A stretch of DNA of 64,000 nt from a virus: positions 1 through 64,000 of the IMG/VR virus record IMGVR_UViG_3300031787_000010, one strand, 5' to 3'. Each line of letters begins with the position of its first letter. Within the stretch, counting starts at the first letter, position 1. The notes beneath the pieces were generated by a model that saw only the letters and a program-made list of their open reading frames with translations, was not told where the DNA came from and did not search any database. Shown one piece after another: positions 10,150 through 20,243 of the stretch. The position numbers and the translations under genes are program-made.

Positions 10150-11051
10150 GCGATAGATAACCTCTGTTCAATAAACTGCTTGAAATTCGTTGTTTTTGCG
10201 GAATCAATTGCATCCCACGAAGTTGTGAATCCCATCTCACTCGCATCTTTTCCATCGGTCAAGACGAGTTTTGTGTCAATCTCATACTGCTTCAATCGGT
10301 GTTCAAGTTTCAATGCATCCATCCGAGCATCAGCGTCAAGAAAGATGACGATGTTCTCTACACTATGACGGAGAAGTGCGTACTCTAAATTCTTGGAAAT
10401 TGTTTTTCCCATCAACGGGATAGCGTTCTGTCGAAGAGCAATTGCATCGAACATTCCTTCGCACAGAATAATTGGTTCTTCCCAATCAATCATATTTTCA
10501 AATATAATAGTATTCTTGCTGACCGGAGGATTCTTATATTTCATTCCGCCGTCATAGAACGACCGTGCGGTAAAATAATTTAATTGGTTATTACTGTCAT
10601 ACGAGGGAACAATGATTCGACCAGCGTAAGTCCCCGTTTCACAATATCCCATTCTATACCGAAGAATATCTTCCGCTGTGATTCCTCTATTCTTCAGATA
10701 GGTCAATGCGTGAAGATACGGGTAACTTTTCTCTGACTTCCACAACGGTTTATATTCGGCGGGTAATGTAAGATGTTGTGGTTCATCTGTACTAATGTAT
10801 TTACTACGACTTTCTTCTCCCAACAATTCTTTAAATTTAGTAATAACTTGTTTGGGGAGATTCATCCGCTTTAATAGCGATATAAGTCGAGCACCCTTTG
10901 CATCACATATCCAACACTTCCACTTATTACTTACTATATTGATAGATAGTTTTTTCTTGTGATGGTGGCAGAACGGACAACGGAACAAATATTCGTCCCG
11001 TTGTTGTGTGTGTTGTCCAAGATATTCGTCGAGTAAAGTTAATATAGTCAT
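10146..11051 (-). CDS. gp61: DNA primase (T4 gp61 type)
   Basis: 301 residues. The N-terminal zinc-binding motif has Cys25-x2-Cys28 and Cys46-x2-Cys49 around a basic loop, as in CHC2-type primase fingers. A TOPRIM domain follows, with EGMFDAIAL (glutamate near 199) and IFLDADAR (aspartates near 240). T4 gp61, which makes RNA primers for lagging-strand synthesis with helicase gp41, is 342 residues, so length fits. The stop codon overlaps the start of the gp47-gp46 fusion, indicating translational coupling of replication and recombination genes. Confidence 0.85.
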   Translation of the reverse strand: MTILTLLDEYLGQHTQQRDEYLFRCPFCHHHKKKLSINIVSNKWKCWICDAKGARLISLLKRMNLPKQVITKFKELLGEESRSKYISTDEPQHLTLPAEYKPLWKSEKSYPYLHALTYLKNRGITAEDILRYRMGYCETGTYAGRIIVPSYDSNNQLNYFTARSFYDGGMKYKNPPVSKNTIIFENMIDWEEPIILCEGMFDAIALRQNAIPLMGKTISKNLEYALLRHSVENIVIFLDADARMDALKLEHRLKQYEIDTKLVLTDGKDASEMGFTTSWDAIDSAKTTNFKQFIEQRLSIA

Positions 11052-11069
11052 ACTCGAAACCTAATATCT

Positions 11070-11432
11070 TTATTCGGTTTTGTCAATAGGTTTTGGTCGC
11101 TTAATTAGTTCGAAAAAATGTTCGGCATCTAACGCCACGTACATCTTACTGCGGTTTCTCTTAAAAAATAATATAGGATGTGTTTCTTCCTTCGTATTTT
11201 TTTCCGCTTGTTCAAGTGACGACCATACATTCAATTTTTCTTGATTCTTACATTCAACGGAATATGGAAATTGTTGACGAGCGGCGTGGGACAATTTAAT
11301 ATCTGTACCACTATCACCCATCAATGTCGATACAACGTCATCTTCATGCAAATTAGGGAAATGAGAGAGTATCATTTCCCTAATCATATTTTGGGCACGT
11401 TTACCCTTATTTTTTGCCGATCTTGCTTTCAT
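11070..11432 (-). CDS. PD-(D/E)xK nuclease, possible Holliday-junction resolvase-like
   Basis: 120 residues, strongly basic at the N-terminus (MKARSAKNKGKRAQ). The pattern GDSGTDIKLS ... YSVECKNQE gives the Asp and Glu-x-Lys of a PD-(D/E)xK fold, and Gln/Glu residues follow in the next helix. Size and arrangement match small archaeal or phage resolvase-like or VRR-type nucleases. Its place directly upstream of primase and the recombination nuclease supports a DNA-processing role. The exact substrate cannot be told. Confidence 0.65.
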   Translation of the reverse strand: MKARSAKNKGKRAQNMIREMILSHFPNLHEDDVVSTLMGDSGTDIKLSHAARQQFPYSVECKNQEKLNVWSSLEQAEKNTKEETHPILFFKRNRSKMYVALDAEHFFELIKRPKPIDKTE

Positions 11433-11457
11433 AAAATAACCCTTTGTTTAAATTGTA

Positions 11458-11910
11458 TTAACCGCCCAAACCAGCCGGCGATGGTCCTACTGCACCACCG
11501 TTTACTTTACCTTTTGAAAGTTCACCTAACTTTGTGATAAAATCTTTACCAGACAATCCATTATATTTTTGTACGATTGTGTTAGCGTTACGAACATCAT
11601 TAATTGTAGTAAATCGGTTGTTGGTTAAATAGGTATCACCTTTATCTACACCTTTTTGCAACCAACGGCTGAGTGAGTATGTACCTGCTACTTTACCACC
11701 ACCACCGTAACGGAAATCTCCCGCGGCGTTTTTAGTAAATTCAGTTTGTACTTCATCTGGTGCTGCGGTTGCGTCGGGCGACCAGGCACCACGACCATCA
11801 CCGTCCAAGAAATTTACACCTGCACCAGCTTCACCACCAGCCTGAAATGATTTTACTCGACCAACATATGTTTCATTACCAGCTGCGTTATATCTTTCTT
11901 CTAACGTCAT
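11458..11910 (-). CDS. Small virion-associated protein of unknown function
   Basis: 150 residues from the ATG at 11910, chosen because GGAG lies 6 bases upstream; a TTG four codons further up is unlikely. Gly- and Asn-rich, ending in a PSPAGLGG tail, with no recognised domain. It sits between structural genes and the nuclease gene, on the same strand with short spacers. A structural or baseplate-accessory role is guessed only from position. Confidence 0.55.
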   Translation of the reverse strand: MTLEERYNAAGNETYVGRVKSFQAGGEAGAGVNFLDGDGRGAWSPDATAAPDEVQTEFTKNAAGDFRYGGGGKVAGTYSLSRWLQKGVDKGDTYLTNNRFTTINDVRNANTIVQKYNGLSGKDFITKLGELSKGKVNGGAVGPSPAGLGG

Positions 11911-11925
11911 ACGAATCTCCAAAGG

Positions 11926-12855
11926 TTATTCGGTATCAAACCTAACTATAAATATCTGTTCCGCATCAAAAGTACGTTGAATTGGACCACTTAATTTTGC
12001 AACCGCCAGTAATTCATACTGGTCGTTGTATAACCCAATTGTTGTTATATACGGCTTAATTATTTCTGCACCCATTAGATTGTATAACGACCAACTATTT
12101 TCTGTCTTTGGATCGATATTATTTTCTATAAAGGATGCGGTTACACTACCAGTACTACTATATATTGATTTTATTGTTGGATTGAAGGCTGAAAAATTAA
12201 AATCATTTGCTCCCAATCTTACGTTTATCTGATATTGTTGAAACTCTACATTACTATTGTATGTTAGTTCTACTGAAGAACCGCTGACAATTTGTATACC
12301 ATCAGTTGACACAGTTGGGGATAGTGACGCGGTGTTTTGTTTTATTATTGCAATTCCCCGTGAATAAATAATACGACCAACGTAGTTTGTTGCTCCAGAC
12401 TGTGTATAATACAGATTTCCTATTGAGTCATCTACAATTTTTGGTAAAGACGAAGAACTTACGATTAATTCAAATGATCCAGGTTTTATTTTGTCACCAT
12501 ATAAATTTTGCGCAATGCTTATTACAAAAGCATCATTAGGAAGTGCCACTACACTTTCTGTAACTAGTCTGGTACCGCTAACGAACGCATTGTGTTTAGA
12601 ATTATAAAACAAATGTTTCAACGATCGATGTAAAACATACCCACGGGTACCCGTATCTACGTTTACAAAATCCTCATATTCATTTGCTGTGGCTCTGTTA
12701 ATCGTTATAGTGCCATCCAATCCATTAATAGATTCAGTTGGATACGTTATTTCCATGCCATTTGAAGATGACAAAAACTGCCAAGTTAAATTAGCATATG
12801 TAGTATACGTTCTTTCTGTTATATCTTTTTTATCTATCGTGCTAAATGTTTTCAT
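11926..12855 (-). CDS. Structural protein sharing a C-terminal module with its neighbour
   Basis: 309 residues, beta-rich and without membrane segments. The last 40 residues (PYITTIGLYNDQYELLAVAKLS ... FDAEQIFIVRFD) closely match the end of the protein encoded at 12940-14115. The shared tail suggests a common docking site in the baseplate or tail. Known only as a hypothetical structural type in aquatic T4-like phages; assignment inferred from context. Confidence 0.6.
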   Translation of the reverse strand: MKTFSTIDKKDITERTYTTYANLTWQFLSSSNGMEITYPTESINGLDGTITINRATANEYEDFVNVDTGTRGYVLHRSLKHLFYNSKHNAFVSGTRLVTESVVALPNDAFVISIAQNLYGDKIKPGSFELIVSSSSLPKIVDDSIGNLYYTQSGATNYVGRIIYSRGIAIIKQNTASLSPTVSTDGIQIVSGSSVELTYNSNVEFQQYQINVRLGANDFNFSAFNPTIKSIYSSTGSVTASFIENNIDPKTENSWSLYNLMGAEIIKPYITTIGLYNDQYELLAVAKLSGPIQRTFDAEQIFIVRFDTE

Positions 12856-12939
12856 TGATAAATATGTCTTATAGTATTATGACCACTCCCCTATAACTAG
12901 AGTCGTGGTCACAATACGTTTCAGATTGTCCTTATTTTA

Positions 12940-14115
12940 TTAGAAGTCTAATCTAACTCTTAACAATAATTCTTCGTCAAACGATTTTTGAACCGGCTTA
13001 CTTAACTTAGCCACTGCCAATAATTCACTAGAATCATTATACAAACCGACAGTAGTAATGTATACTCTAGGATCTTTTCTAAATTCAGAGAATACTAGTG
13101 TTCCAGTATCTGCGTTATAGAAGGTAGGATTGTTAGAGTAATTATATTCTTTGTTACGAAGTCTTACAAAGTAATGTGTTGAAGAAATTGTTTCTGCTGA
13201 ACGTGCTTTAAATTGATAATCTTCATCTCGTAACAATGCTTGTTTCATAGAAACAAACAATGATGCGTGATTATACGTTGATTCTGTTGTACCCCAAGTT
13301 AATGAATGTGTTACCGGAGCATATGGTTTGGTTGCAGAAGCAATAGTAGCTTTTGTGTACAAAGCTGTTGGGCTTGTTATTGAACTCGTAGCAGCAGATC
13401 CTGTAGTTATTCCTGAACCCGATGTGAAGAATCCAACCATTGGTCCAATTGCATTTGGATTAAGTATGATAATACCTAAATCTGGATAGACAAGTCCGTA
13501 TCCCGACCCATTAAATGAACTACTGACTGTACCCGTTGCTAGGGTAGAACCAGATACACCTGTTAATGAACCAGAAACTACGTTATAAACTCTTCCTGCT
13601 TTTGTGTTTGAGGTAAGTGCGCCGCGAGTTTGACCACTATCGTCAATAAATAAATGAACACCATTTGCACCTGATAATGGTAATACCCAATTACCTGGAT
13701 CTAGTTGTTCACGAATACGTGCACGTTGTATGTTAATTACATAAAAATGATCAGACGAATCACCTTGTGAGAAAGTAAATTTGGTATCGCCTGGATCTAA
13801 TAATAAATTACGATATTGACTGTATATTGCTTTAGTTGCTAAAGTTGCTTGCTCATTGTCCGTTAACGTTGGCGAACCACCTCCGTTAACGTGTCCGTAT
13901 GCTACAGCAAATTGTACTTCTGCTAAACTATCCGTGGTGTCTTTGTTATATACATCAAAATAATATAATCCGGAATCACCGTTAACTTGTGAATCTTTTA
14001 AATACATTGAAGTACTAACCAATGAACCCGTATCACCTGACCAAAGCCCAGTAGTTACTACTGTCGGGTTTGCTTCAACTATGTCGTCAGGACTAAAACG
14101 TGTATAAATACTCAT
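12940..14115 (-). CDS. Structural protein, baseplate or tail appendage
   Basis: 391 residues, beta-rich. Residues 105-130 contain a charged segment QRARIREQLDPGNWVLPLSG, and Gly/Ser-rich stretches follow. The C-terminus (VYITTVGLYNDSSELLAVAKLSKP ... LLLRVRLDF) repeats that of the gene at 11926-12855. The 84 bases downstream (12856-12939) contain no gene. Confidence 0.6.
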   Translation of the reverse strand: MSIYTRFSPDDIVEANPTVVTTGLWSGDTGSLVSTSMYLKDSQVNGDSGLYYFDVYNKDTTDSLAEVQFAVAYGHVNGGGSPTLTDNEQATLATKAIYSQYRNLLLDPGDTKFTFSQGDSSDHFYVINIQRARIREQLDPGNWVLPLSGANGVHLFIDDSGQTRGALTSNTKAGRVYNVVSGSLTGVSGSTLATGTVSSSFNGSGYGLVYPDLGIIILNPNAIGPMVGFFTSGSGITTGSAATSSITSPTALYTKATIASATKPYAPVTHSLTWGTTESTYNHASLFVSMKQALLRDEDYQFKARSAETISSTHYFVRLRNKEYNYSNNPTFYNADTGTLVFSEFRKDPRVYITTVGLYNDSSELLAVAKLSKPVQKSFDEELLLRVRLDF

Positions 14116-14130
14116 ATATTATTCCTAATG

Positions 14131-14769
14131 TTATACGGTGAGTCGTGGGTTAATAGTAACAGGAACACTTATAGTTGCACCAGTTTGGTTACCAACAATT
14201 ACTAATTGTGTTTCTGTTACGGTAGTGACATCTCTTGGAATTAATGTAAAGCTAGTTCCACGAACAACAATAGCATTACTTGTAACAGCGTCACCTATAA
14301 ATGTTGGTACAGTTGGCGCACCGGTTAATCCTGTTCCGGTTAATAACGCAGCTTCACCGTCGTAAAGAATTGCGGTATATCCAAATGGTGCTGAGTTAAG
14401 TCCGTCTGTAGTGGTAACCGTAATAATTTGTGACGGGGTTGATGTTGCACTATATGTAAGTTCAATTGACTTTGGATTGACCTGAATTTGAGGAATAGCG
14501 TTTGCACCTCGTGCCAAAGTTACTAACTTATAACGTAGTGATTGTGTTTCATCCGGTGATGCTTCTACTAGTGGTAAATTTTCAATTGATGAACCATAGT
14601 ATTCTGTGCCAAGCGGATGTGCCGGATCATATAATCCATAATCAATTTCATCATCCGCTACAGCAAATTGCGTAACGTTAAATGCCGAACGGCCTCTTGC
14701 AAGGAGCTCCCGTCCCTTTTTCGTCAAAATTGCATCAACCGTGACGCTTGAATTGTTTAAATATCCCAT
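14131..14769 (-). CDS. Structural protein of aquatic T4-like type
   Basis: 212 residues. The N-terminus MGYLNNSSVTVDAILTKKGR ... FAVADDEIDYGLYD is a conserved-looking opening seen in structural proteins of aquatic myoviruses. The C-terminal half is a run of beta strands resembling an Ig-like or BACON-like fold. Co-linear with the two preceding structural genes, it probably belongs to the same sub-assembly. Confidence 0.6.
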   Translation of the reverse strand: MGYLNNSSVTVDAILTKKGRELLARGRSAFNVTQFAVADDEIDYGLYDPAHPLGTEYYGSSIENLPLVEASPDETQSLRYKLVTLARGANAIPQIQVNPKSIELTYSATSTPSQIITVTTTDGLNSAPFGYTAILYDGEAALLTGTGLTGAPTVPTFIGDAVTSNAIVVRGTSFTLIPRDVTTVTETQLVIVGNQTGATISVPVTINPRLTV

Positions 14770-14836
14770 ACTGTTAAACTCCGAGTGTTAAGAGGTCTAA
14801 TATAAATATATAGTTTGCAAAGATTTATTCCGTTGG

Positions 14837-17800
14837 TTATTGTACTTGCAACGTTCCACCACCACCGGTTTGAATCTCTGTGTTTGTTTGTGTCGGTGAT
14901 ACGACAAGTTCGTTTCCTTCACCAATAAATACTTGTACCGGCGGTAAACCATCAATTGTTGTATCTACGGTATTTTTACATCCTTCATAGTTTCTACGTT
15001 TAGTTGCTGTAGATGTGTCTCTGTAGAACCGATAATGTTTTGGTAGATATCCAAATGGAATTCTTGGTTCAATTTCAAGTGCGAAATAAAATGCATATAT
15101 TGTTGTACCAAGTTTATCTGTTCCTGTTAGATTGTTAATTGTGTAGTATATTGTGGCATTTGGTGGGAACTCTCCAGCAACAACAAGAGGTATTGGATTT
15201 GTTAATGTCAACTGACTAACGTTCGGTAATACTGTATCAAGTAGTACACCGTGTGACCCTGTTGGAAGTGTTGTAATTGAACGATTAATATCATTAGTCC
15301 GTGCTTCGTCTGTACTATAGAATCGTACTCTTATGTCCGATGTGTTAGATTGAAGTGCAAATAAAACTAATGTATTTTGAAGAACCGCTTCACCTATTGC
15401 GTAAGATCCAGAACCAATACTTGCTACTCTAATAGTATCAACATAACGATCTGGAATGTCTACTATTCTGTCTACAGAAACCGTTGTTGTTCTGTAGTTA
15501 TTTAATTCCGGCTGCGATACTGTAAATATATCGTATACAATTTTTCTAGGTTCTCGTACTTCGGTTGGCTTAAACTTTAATAACTGCCAATTATTTCTAT
15601 CCAACGATGGTGGCAAATAACTTGGAGTTCCACCTAAATAATAGGAAGTTCCATCAGAAGGAGCGGCATACGCAGCTCTTGTGTTAAATACATAGTATCT
15701 ACCATTACCACCTTGTGCGGTTGATGCCACACTCTCTAAATTTTGATCATATAATGATACGTCTTGATATACTACATCATAAATATTGTATGTTTGCCCG
15801 TAAGACCAAGTAGTTGCTGCTTCAAAATTAATTGGTTTAGGATATACTGGTAGTTTTTCTGTCTTAGCAAAGAGATATACACCTTCTGGGTTATTGAAAT
15901 ATGTTCTGGTACCAACATCTGTCAAATCCGCTATTGGTTTGATTTCACGCAATGCAGGGATATACAGACTTGTTACTCCACCAGTTCTATTAATTTCAAT
16001 TTCTTGTTTAAATAATTTTCTTGTGTATACTCTTCTATAAGGCTCAGCTCCCTCACTACCATAATTAATATCGTTGTACTTGATTTTATTTCCTATATCA
16101 TTTTCTAAATTAATTATAGTTTGTGGTTTTGGACGATTCCACGCATATCCCGGCGAACCCTTATAGGAACCAGTAACGTCCGAGTCAACTTCATTCATCA
16201 GTCTGTATGTGGCTGATTCTCCAATAAATCTAAAATCATCATATCTGTTTATTACTGAGCTGGTGTAATAGTTTACCGTAGCATAAGGTATTTGTTGAAC
16301 TATACTATTAGTCACATATCCTTTAATAGTATTGTTTGCGTTAGATTCAATTGTAAGTGGTTGTTCTAAACTACCGCTAATTTTTTGTAAATCTGCTGAA
16401 GTCTCTGCTACAAGGTTTGGTAACGTAGTTTTTAAACTACTAGTAACGGTTGTTAGTGCTGTAGACTGTAGTACTTGTATCGGCGTTGACGGTACCGTTG
16501 CTAATAATTTTCCGTTTTGAGAAGCAATGGAAGATTCTATACTAATATCCGATGACTTACTAATTGCTGATTGATATGAATTGTATTGTGCTGTTAATCT
16601 ATTTTCCGCTGATTGCGACAATGATGTTCTGTAATCTGCGTATTTTGCATTAACTTCTGTTTCTTGTAAAAATTCAATTTCTGTTTTAAAGTTACTTGGT
16701 TTACCGGACATCGACAACAAATCGTTACTGATATCAATATCTGTTTTATATGATGTTGACGAACCGAGTACCGTTCTTTCTTGTTCTAAATCAATTTGTT
16801 GGCTAAGATTAAATGTTGCCGCATAGTCAGGTTTACTTCCAGTTAATGACGATGCAGCGTTTAATGTTTTTCTTGTACCAGCACCGTAAACACGAAGATT
16901 TTTTGTCAACGGAATTGTTGTTCTTTCTAGAATATTTGGTTCTATTAGTATGCCCTTAAATAATGTAGCTTTTGATGGAATAAAATAATTCAAAGTTTGA
17001 TCGAGTACAGAACTGATACCGGAGAGAATTCTTATAAATTTATTTATGTTTATTGGGGCATAGTAGAACTGGCTATAATACTCTTGTAAAGTGGAAATTG
17101 TTGGATTTCCTGTTCTATAAAAATCAACTGGCAATCCTAATATATTATTAATATTTTCTGCGCCAAGATTTCTTATGATATTTTGATTGACGAAATCTGT
17201 TGGTGATAACGCAAGTAGTATCTCGTTTCGTGTAGCTTGTAGTCGTTTTTTCTCAACACTAACAATACTAGTTGATCGTGATAATTTTTTCACACCACCA
17301 GTTGTTAAGTTTTCTGCATTGAATACTGGTTCTGGTGCTATTCTAATTTTATTTGTGACATAAGTTTGTGATCCGACAGTCGGCGCAATCTGTCGAACTA
17401 TTCTACTGTATCTGTTAAACGATCCTGTATTAATGTTATATGTTTCAAATTGCTCAATAGACGGTGAATCGGTAAGTTGTGCATATGGACTTTCATTTAT
17501 TATATAATTTGGCGCAGAACCAGTTAATAGAGAGTTGTCAATTCTATTAAACGATAACTGTGCATATAAGTAATCAGATGGATCGGAATACTCATCTCCA
17601 GCGTTAGAACCAGGATCATATGCATTTGTTTCTATTGTGCCCTGTGATAATGTTTTACCCCACATTCTAAACTCATCTACCGTTCCGTCCATTCGAGCTT
17701 GTACTGCTGATCCAGATCCACCCAAATACAAATATTGAGTATTATTCCAAACAGAATTCAATGGTGCAGTAGATGTTATTTGTGGAGATTTAAATATCAT

Positions 17801-19732
17801 CGTATCACCTTCAGTTGACATTAACTGTAGTGACACCGCTCCTGCTATATTTTGTACTGTGATATTGATTAAATCGTTTGTAAATATTGGGTAGTAGTCT
17901 GTTAGTATCGTGGCTGTACTTCCAGACAATAACATTAATCTTCCTTGTTCTGTTATTGTTGGATGTGGCAATGTGTGTAATCCCCAAGAATCATCACCTG
18001 TTAAGATTGTATTAACTTGTGATGTGGGCAACAGTATGTTAAATTGTATTGCTTTTGGTTCTCTTAATGATGCGGAAAACGGTATTTTTACATACGAAGT
18101 TGTAGTGCTATCAAAATCTAAACCAGTACTAAATTCATCAAATATTTTATACGAACTAGTTGTTGCCGTACCAACTTCTCTAACTGATATAAATTCAGGC
18201 GGGAGTCCAAATGATCGAAGTAGTGTATTTAATGAACTTCTTGTACCTTTAGATTTTGCAAACAAAGAAAGATTATGTAGTAATCTCTTGTATGTTTGTG
18301 CAGTATAAAGTCGTCTTGAATCATTATTTCCAGTACCCAGTACAGTAGAACTTAAATCATATACCGAATCTAATGTTGGTAATTTAAATCCGTATGATTC
18401 TGCTACTTCATTAATTAAATCTTTTGCTAATTCTTCATCAGGATTTAATGCTCTACTATTGATGTCACCAAACTTATCAATATAAGGTTTAATTGTATCA
18501 AAGAAGTGACCAATCATAGACACAAACGTAATATATGCTTGTGAATTTTCATCTTCTCTGATGTGTGTTGGTATTGTGTTGACTAGATTATTTTGATTGA
18601 ATTCGTCATATCGTTGTGCAATTTCAAATTGAGTGTCAAACCAAGTTAATGCAGTACTACTAGTTACTGGCCACAATGCACTTCCAGATTTTGGCCAGTA
18701 TCCCAGAGAGTTATATTCAACACCACCGTCCACATAATCAAACGATGCAGTATACGGACTATTTGATCCGGACAAAGTAAAATACAGATATTGTTCGTAT
18801 TTATCAAATGCTCTAATAATTGATTCTTTTTCTTTTGCTAATTCCGCAGTTTGTTCTTGAACGTAGATACTACCAGCACTTGATATACTACCTGTAAATG
18901 ATGAGCTGATAAATTGCGTTCGTTGTGTTTCTATTTTTTCTATGCGCTTAAGCTTTTCCCTAAACGCCACCAATCGTAATGCTGCTGAACTGTAAAATAT
19001 AAAATTATTATAGTCGGTAAAATCAATGTTTATGTCAGCGGAATTAAAATCGTCAGTATACCATTGTCTGAATATCTGATCTTCAAATGATATATTATTG
19101 TAATTATCCGTTGTCCCGATTGAGCCGGAGTTTAATGACAACCGTTGTAAAGTTATATTTTTTAATCGTTTTCCTAAATTTGGATTAAACGGAATTTTTG
19201 TATTTTTTGGACGTAAAAATGGAGTGTTGTCGATGGGTGGAGCAAATCGTATCTTAACCGTATCAATTAATGATTTAACAACTTCACGACTTAAGAATAC
19301 GGAATCGTTCAGATTTACATCGTCGGGTACAGGTTGTAGTAGTTTTAATTGAATAGACTTTTCTCGTGCACCAGATCTGTATGCTAGCACAACCGACTGT
19401 CTATCTTCACCGTAATTTAATAAAGTTTTTAACTCTCTATCTTCATCAATATAATTAAGAATCGCATCATTGACGAATCTACTAGCGACAGATATGAGTG
19501 GATCAGAAATATTAATATTAATTGGTAACGTTGTAATATTAAACGGATATACCAATCGTGTGGTAGCCTCTGGTGTAGCTATCGGTGTTATACTAACCAC
19601 CACCGGCGCTACTACGTTTATTGCAGGTAACGGTGGGGCAATCTGAACAACAATACTTGCATTAAATGTGATAGTATTTACTACTTTTGGTGATATTTCA
19701 ACTACTATTTGTGCTGTATAGTTGTATGCCAT
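14837..19732 (-). CDS. Very large tail or baseplate protein with LamG-like domain
   Basis: 1631 residues, the longest gene in the window. The N-terminal 60 residues are hydrophobic beta repeats (VVEISP, IVVQIAP, VVVSITP). Around residues 520-750 a concanavalin/LamG-like domain is suggested by YLYLGGSGSAVQARMDGTVDEFRMW. The centre (about 820-1180) is Gln/Glu/Ser-rich and probably helical, and the C-terminal 500 residues return to beta structure. It lies between baseplate genes and smaller structural genes, so a baseplate-to-fibre scaffold is likely. No enzymatic motif was seen. Confidence 0.65.
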   Translation of the reverse strand: MAYNYTAQIVVEISPKVVNTITFNASIVVQIAPPLPAINVVAPVVVSITPIATPEATTRLVYPFNITTLPININISDPLISVASRFVNDAILNYIDEDRELKTLLNYGEDRQSVVLAYRSGAREKSIQLKLLQPVPDDVNLNDSVFLSREVVKSLIDTVKIRFAPPIDNTPFLRPKNTKIPFNPNLGKRLKNITLQRLSLNSGSIGTTDNYNNISFEDQIFRQWYTDDFNSADINIDFTDYNNFIFYSSAALRLVAFREKLKRIEKIETQRTQFISSSFTGSISSAGSIYVQEQTAELAKEKESIIRAFDKYEQYLYFTLSGSNSPYTASFDYVDGGVEYNSLGYWPKSGSALWPVTSSTALTWFDTQFEIAQRYDEFNQNNLVNTIPTHIREDENSQAYITFVSMIGHFFDTIKPYIDKFGDINSRALNPDEELAKDLINEVAESYGFKLPTLDSVYDLSSTVLGTGNNDSRRLYTAQTYKRLLHNLSLFAKSKGTRSSLNTLLRSFGLPPEFISVREVGTATTSSYKIFDEFSTGLDFDSTTTSYVKIPFSASLREPKAIQFNILLPTSQVNTILTGDDSWGLHTLPHPTITEQGRLMLLSGSTATILTDYYPIFTNDLINITVQNIAGAVSLQLMSTEGDTMIFKSPQITSTAPLNSVWNNTQYLYLGGSGSAVQARMDGTVDEFRMWGKTLSQGTIETNAYDPGSNAGDEYSDPSDYLYAQLSFNRIDNSLLTGSAPNYIINESPYAQLTDSPSIEQFETYNINTGSFNRYSRIVRQIAPTVGSQTYVTNKIRIAPEPVFNAENLTTGGVKKLSRSTSIVSVEKKRLQATRNEILLALSPTDFVNQNIIRNLGAENINNILGLPVDFYRTGNPTISTLQEYYSQFYYAPININKFIRILSGISSVLDQTLNYFIPSKATLFKGILIEPNILERTTIPLTKNLRVYGAGTRKTLNAASSLTGSKPDYAATFNLSQQIDLEQERTVLGSSTSYKTDIDISNDLLSMSGKPSNFKTEIEFLQETEVNAKYADYRTSLSQSAENRLTAQYNSYQSAISKSSDISIESSIASQNGKLLATVPSTPIQVLQSTALTTVTSSLKTTLPNLVAETSADLQKISGSLEQPLTIESNANNTIKGYVTNSIVQQIPYATVNYYTSSVINRYDDFRFIGESATYRLMNEVDSDVTGSYKGSPGYAWNRPKPQTIINLENDIGNKIKYNDINYGSEGAEPYRRVYTRKLFKQEIEINRTGGVTSLYIPALREIKPIADLTDVGTRTYFNNPEGVYLFAKTEKLPVYPKPINFEAATTWSYGQTYNIYDVVYQDVSLYDQNLESVASTAQGGNGRYYVFNTRAAYAAPSDGTSYYLGGTPSYLPPSLDRNNWQLLKFKPTEVREPRKIVYDIFTVSQPELNNYRTTTVSVDRIVDIPDRYVDTIRVASIGSGSYAIGEAVLQNTLVLFALQSNTSDIRVRFYSTDEARTNDINRSITTLPTGSHGVLLDTVLPNVSQLTLTNPIPLVVAGEFPPNATIYYTINNLTGTDKLGTTIYAFYFALEIEPRIPFGYLPKHYRFYRDTSTATKRRNYEGCKNTVDTTIDGLPPVQVFIGEGNELVVSPTQTNTEIQTGGGGTLQVQ

Positions 19733-19741
19733 CTAATTTCC

Positions 19742-20242
19742 TCAAACAAACTGTATATTATTTGGCAACGTAATTTTTTCCAGTGGCCCCAGTTCACTAG
19801 CTTTTCTGATTAATTCGTTGTTTGGATTAAACTTAACAATAACTTCCATATTTGTGTTTACGTTTTCCATCAATTCCATAGAAACATCGTTTGATACCAG
19901 TATTTGTATTTGTTTTTTTTGTTTCGGTGGCAACGTAATAGTTGATTTATACTTTCCAGAGTCGGTTAATTGTGATGATGCTCCAGAATTTATATTTAGC
20001 ATAGATTTATTATAGAGAATATCTACGATAAGATTTGCATTTTGTGTTAAATTTAGTAATTCTAAAGTACCGACAACCGGCGTTTTATTGGTTGTACCAA
20101 TAGAATACTGTATTGAGGTTGGTGTTGGGACGATGTTATATGAAAACATATTATTTATATTTTCTTCTAATTCTACGTCGGTATATACCTCAAACTTTTG
20201 TAAAAAATCTACAGTACCCGTTGGTGTGGTTTTAATAGGCAT
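19742..20242 (-). CDS. Structural protein of unknown function
   Basis: 166 residues from ATG 20242 (MPIKTTPTGTVDFLQKF); a longer version would need TTG and overlap the upstream gene. Pattern of short beta strands with Asn-rich turns. Lies between the 1631-residue protein and the repeat adhesins, with 2-10 base spacers, so it is likely co-expressed with virion genes. Confidence 0.55.
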   Translation of the reverse strand: MPIKTTPTGTVDFLQKFEVYTDVELEENINNMFSYNIVPTPTSIQYSIGTTNKTPVVGTLELLNLTQNANLIVDILYNKSMLNINSGASSQLTDSGKYKSTITLPPKQKKQIQILVSNDVSMELMENVNTNMEVIVKFNPNNELIRKASELGPLEKITLPNNIQFV

Positions 20243-20243
20243 A

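Noticed and set aside
14801-14808. T4-type late promoter octamer TATAAATA (also 29908-29915, 38774-38781)
   Set aside because: On these sites the octamer points rightward while the neighbouring genes run leftward; only 48666-48673 has a matching direction, so none is listed as a promoter.
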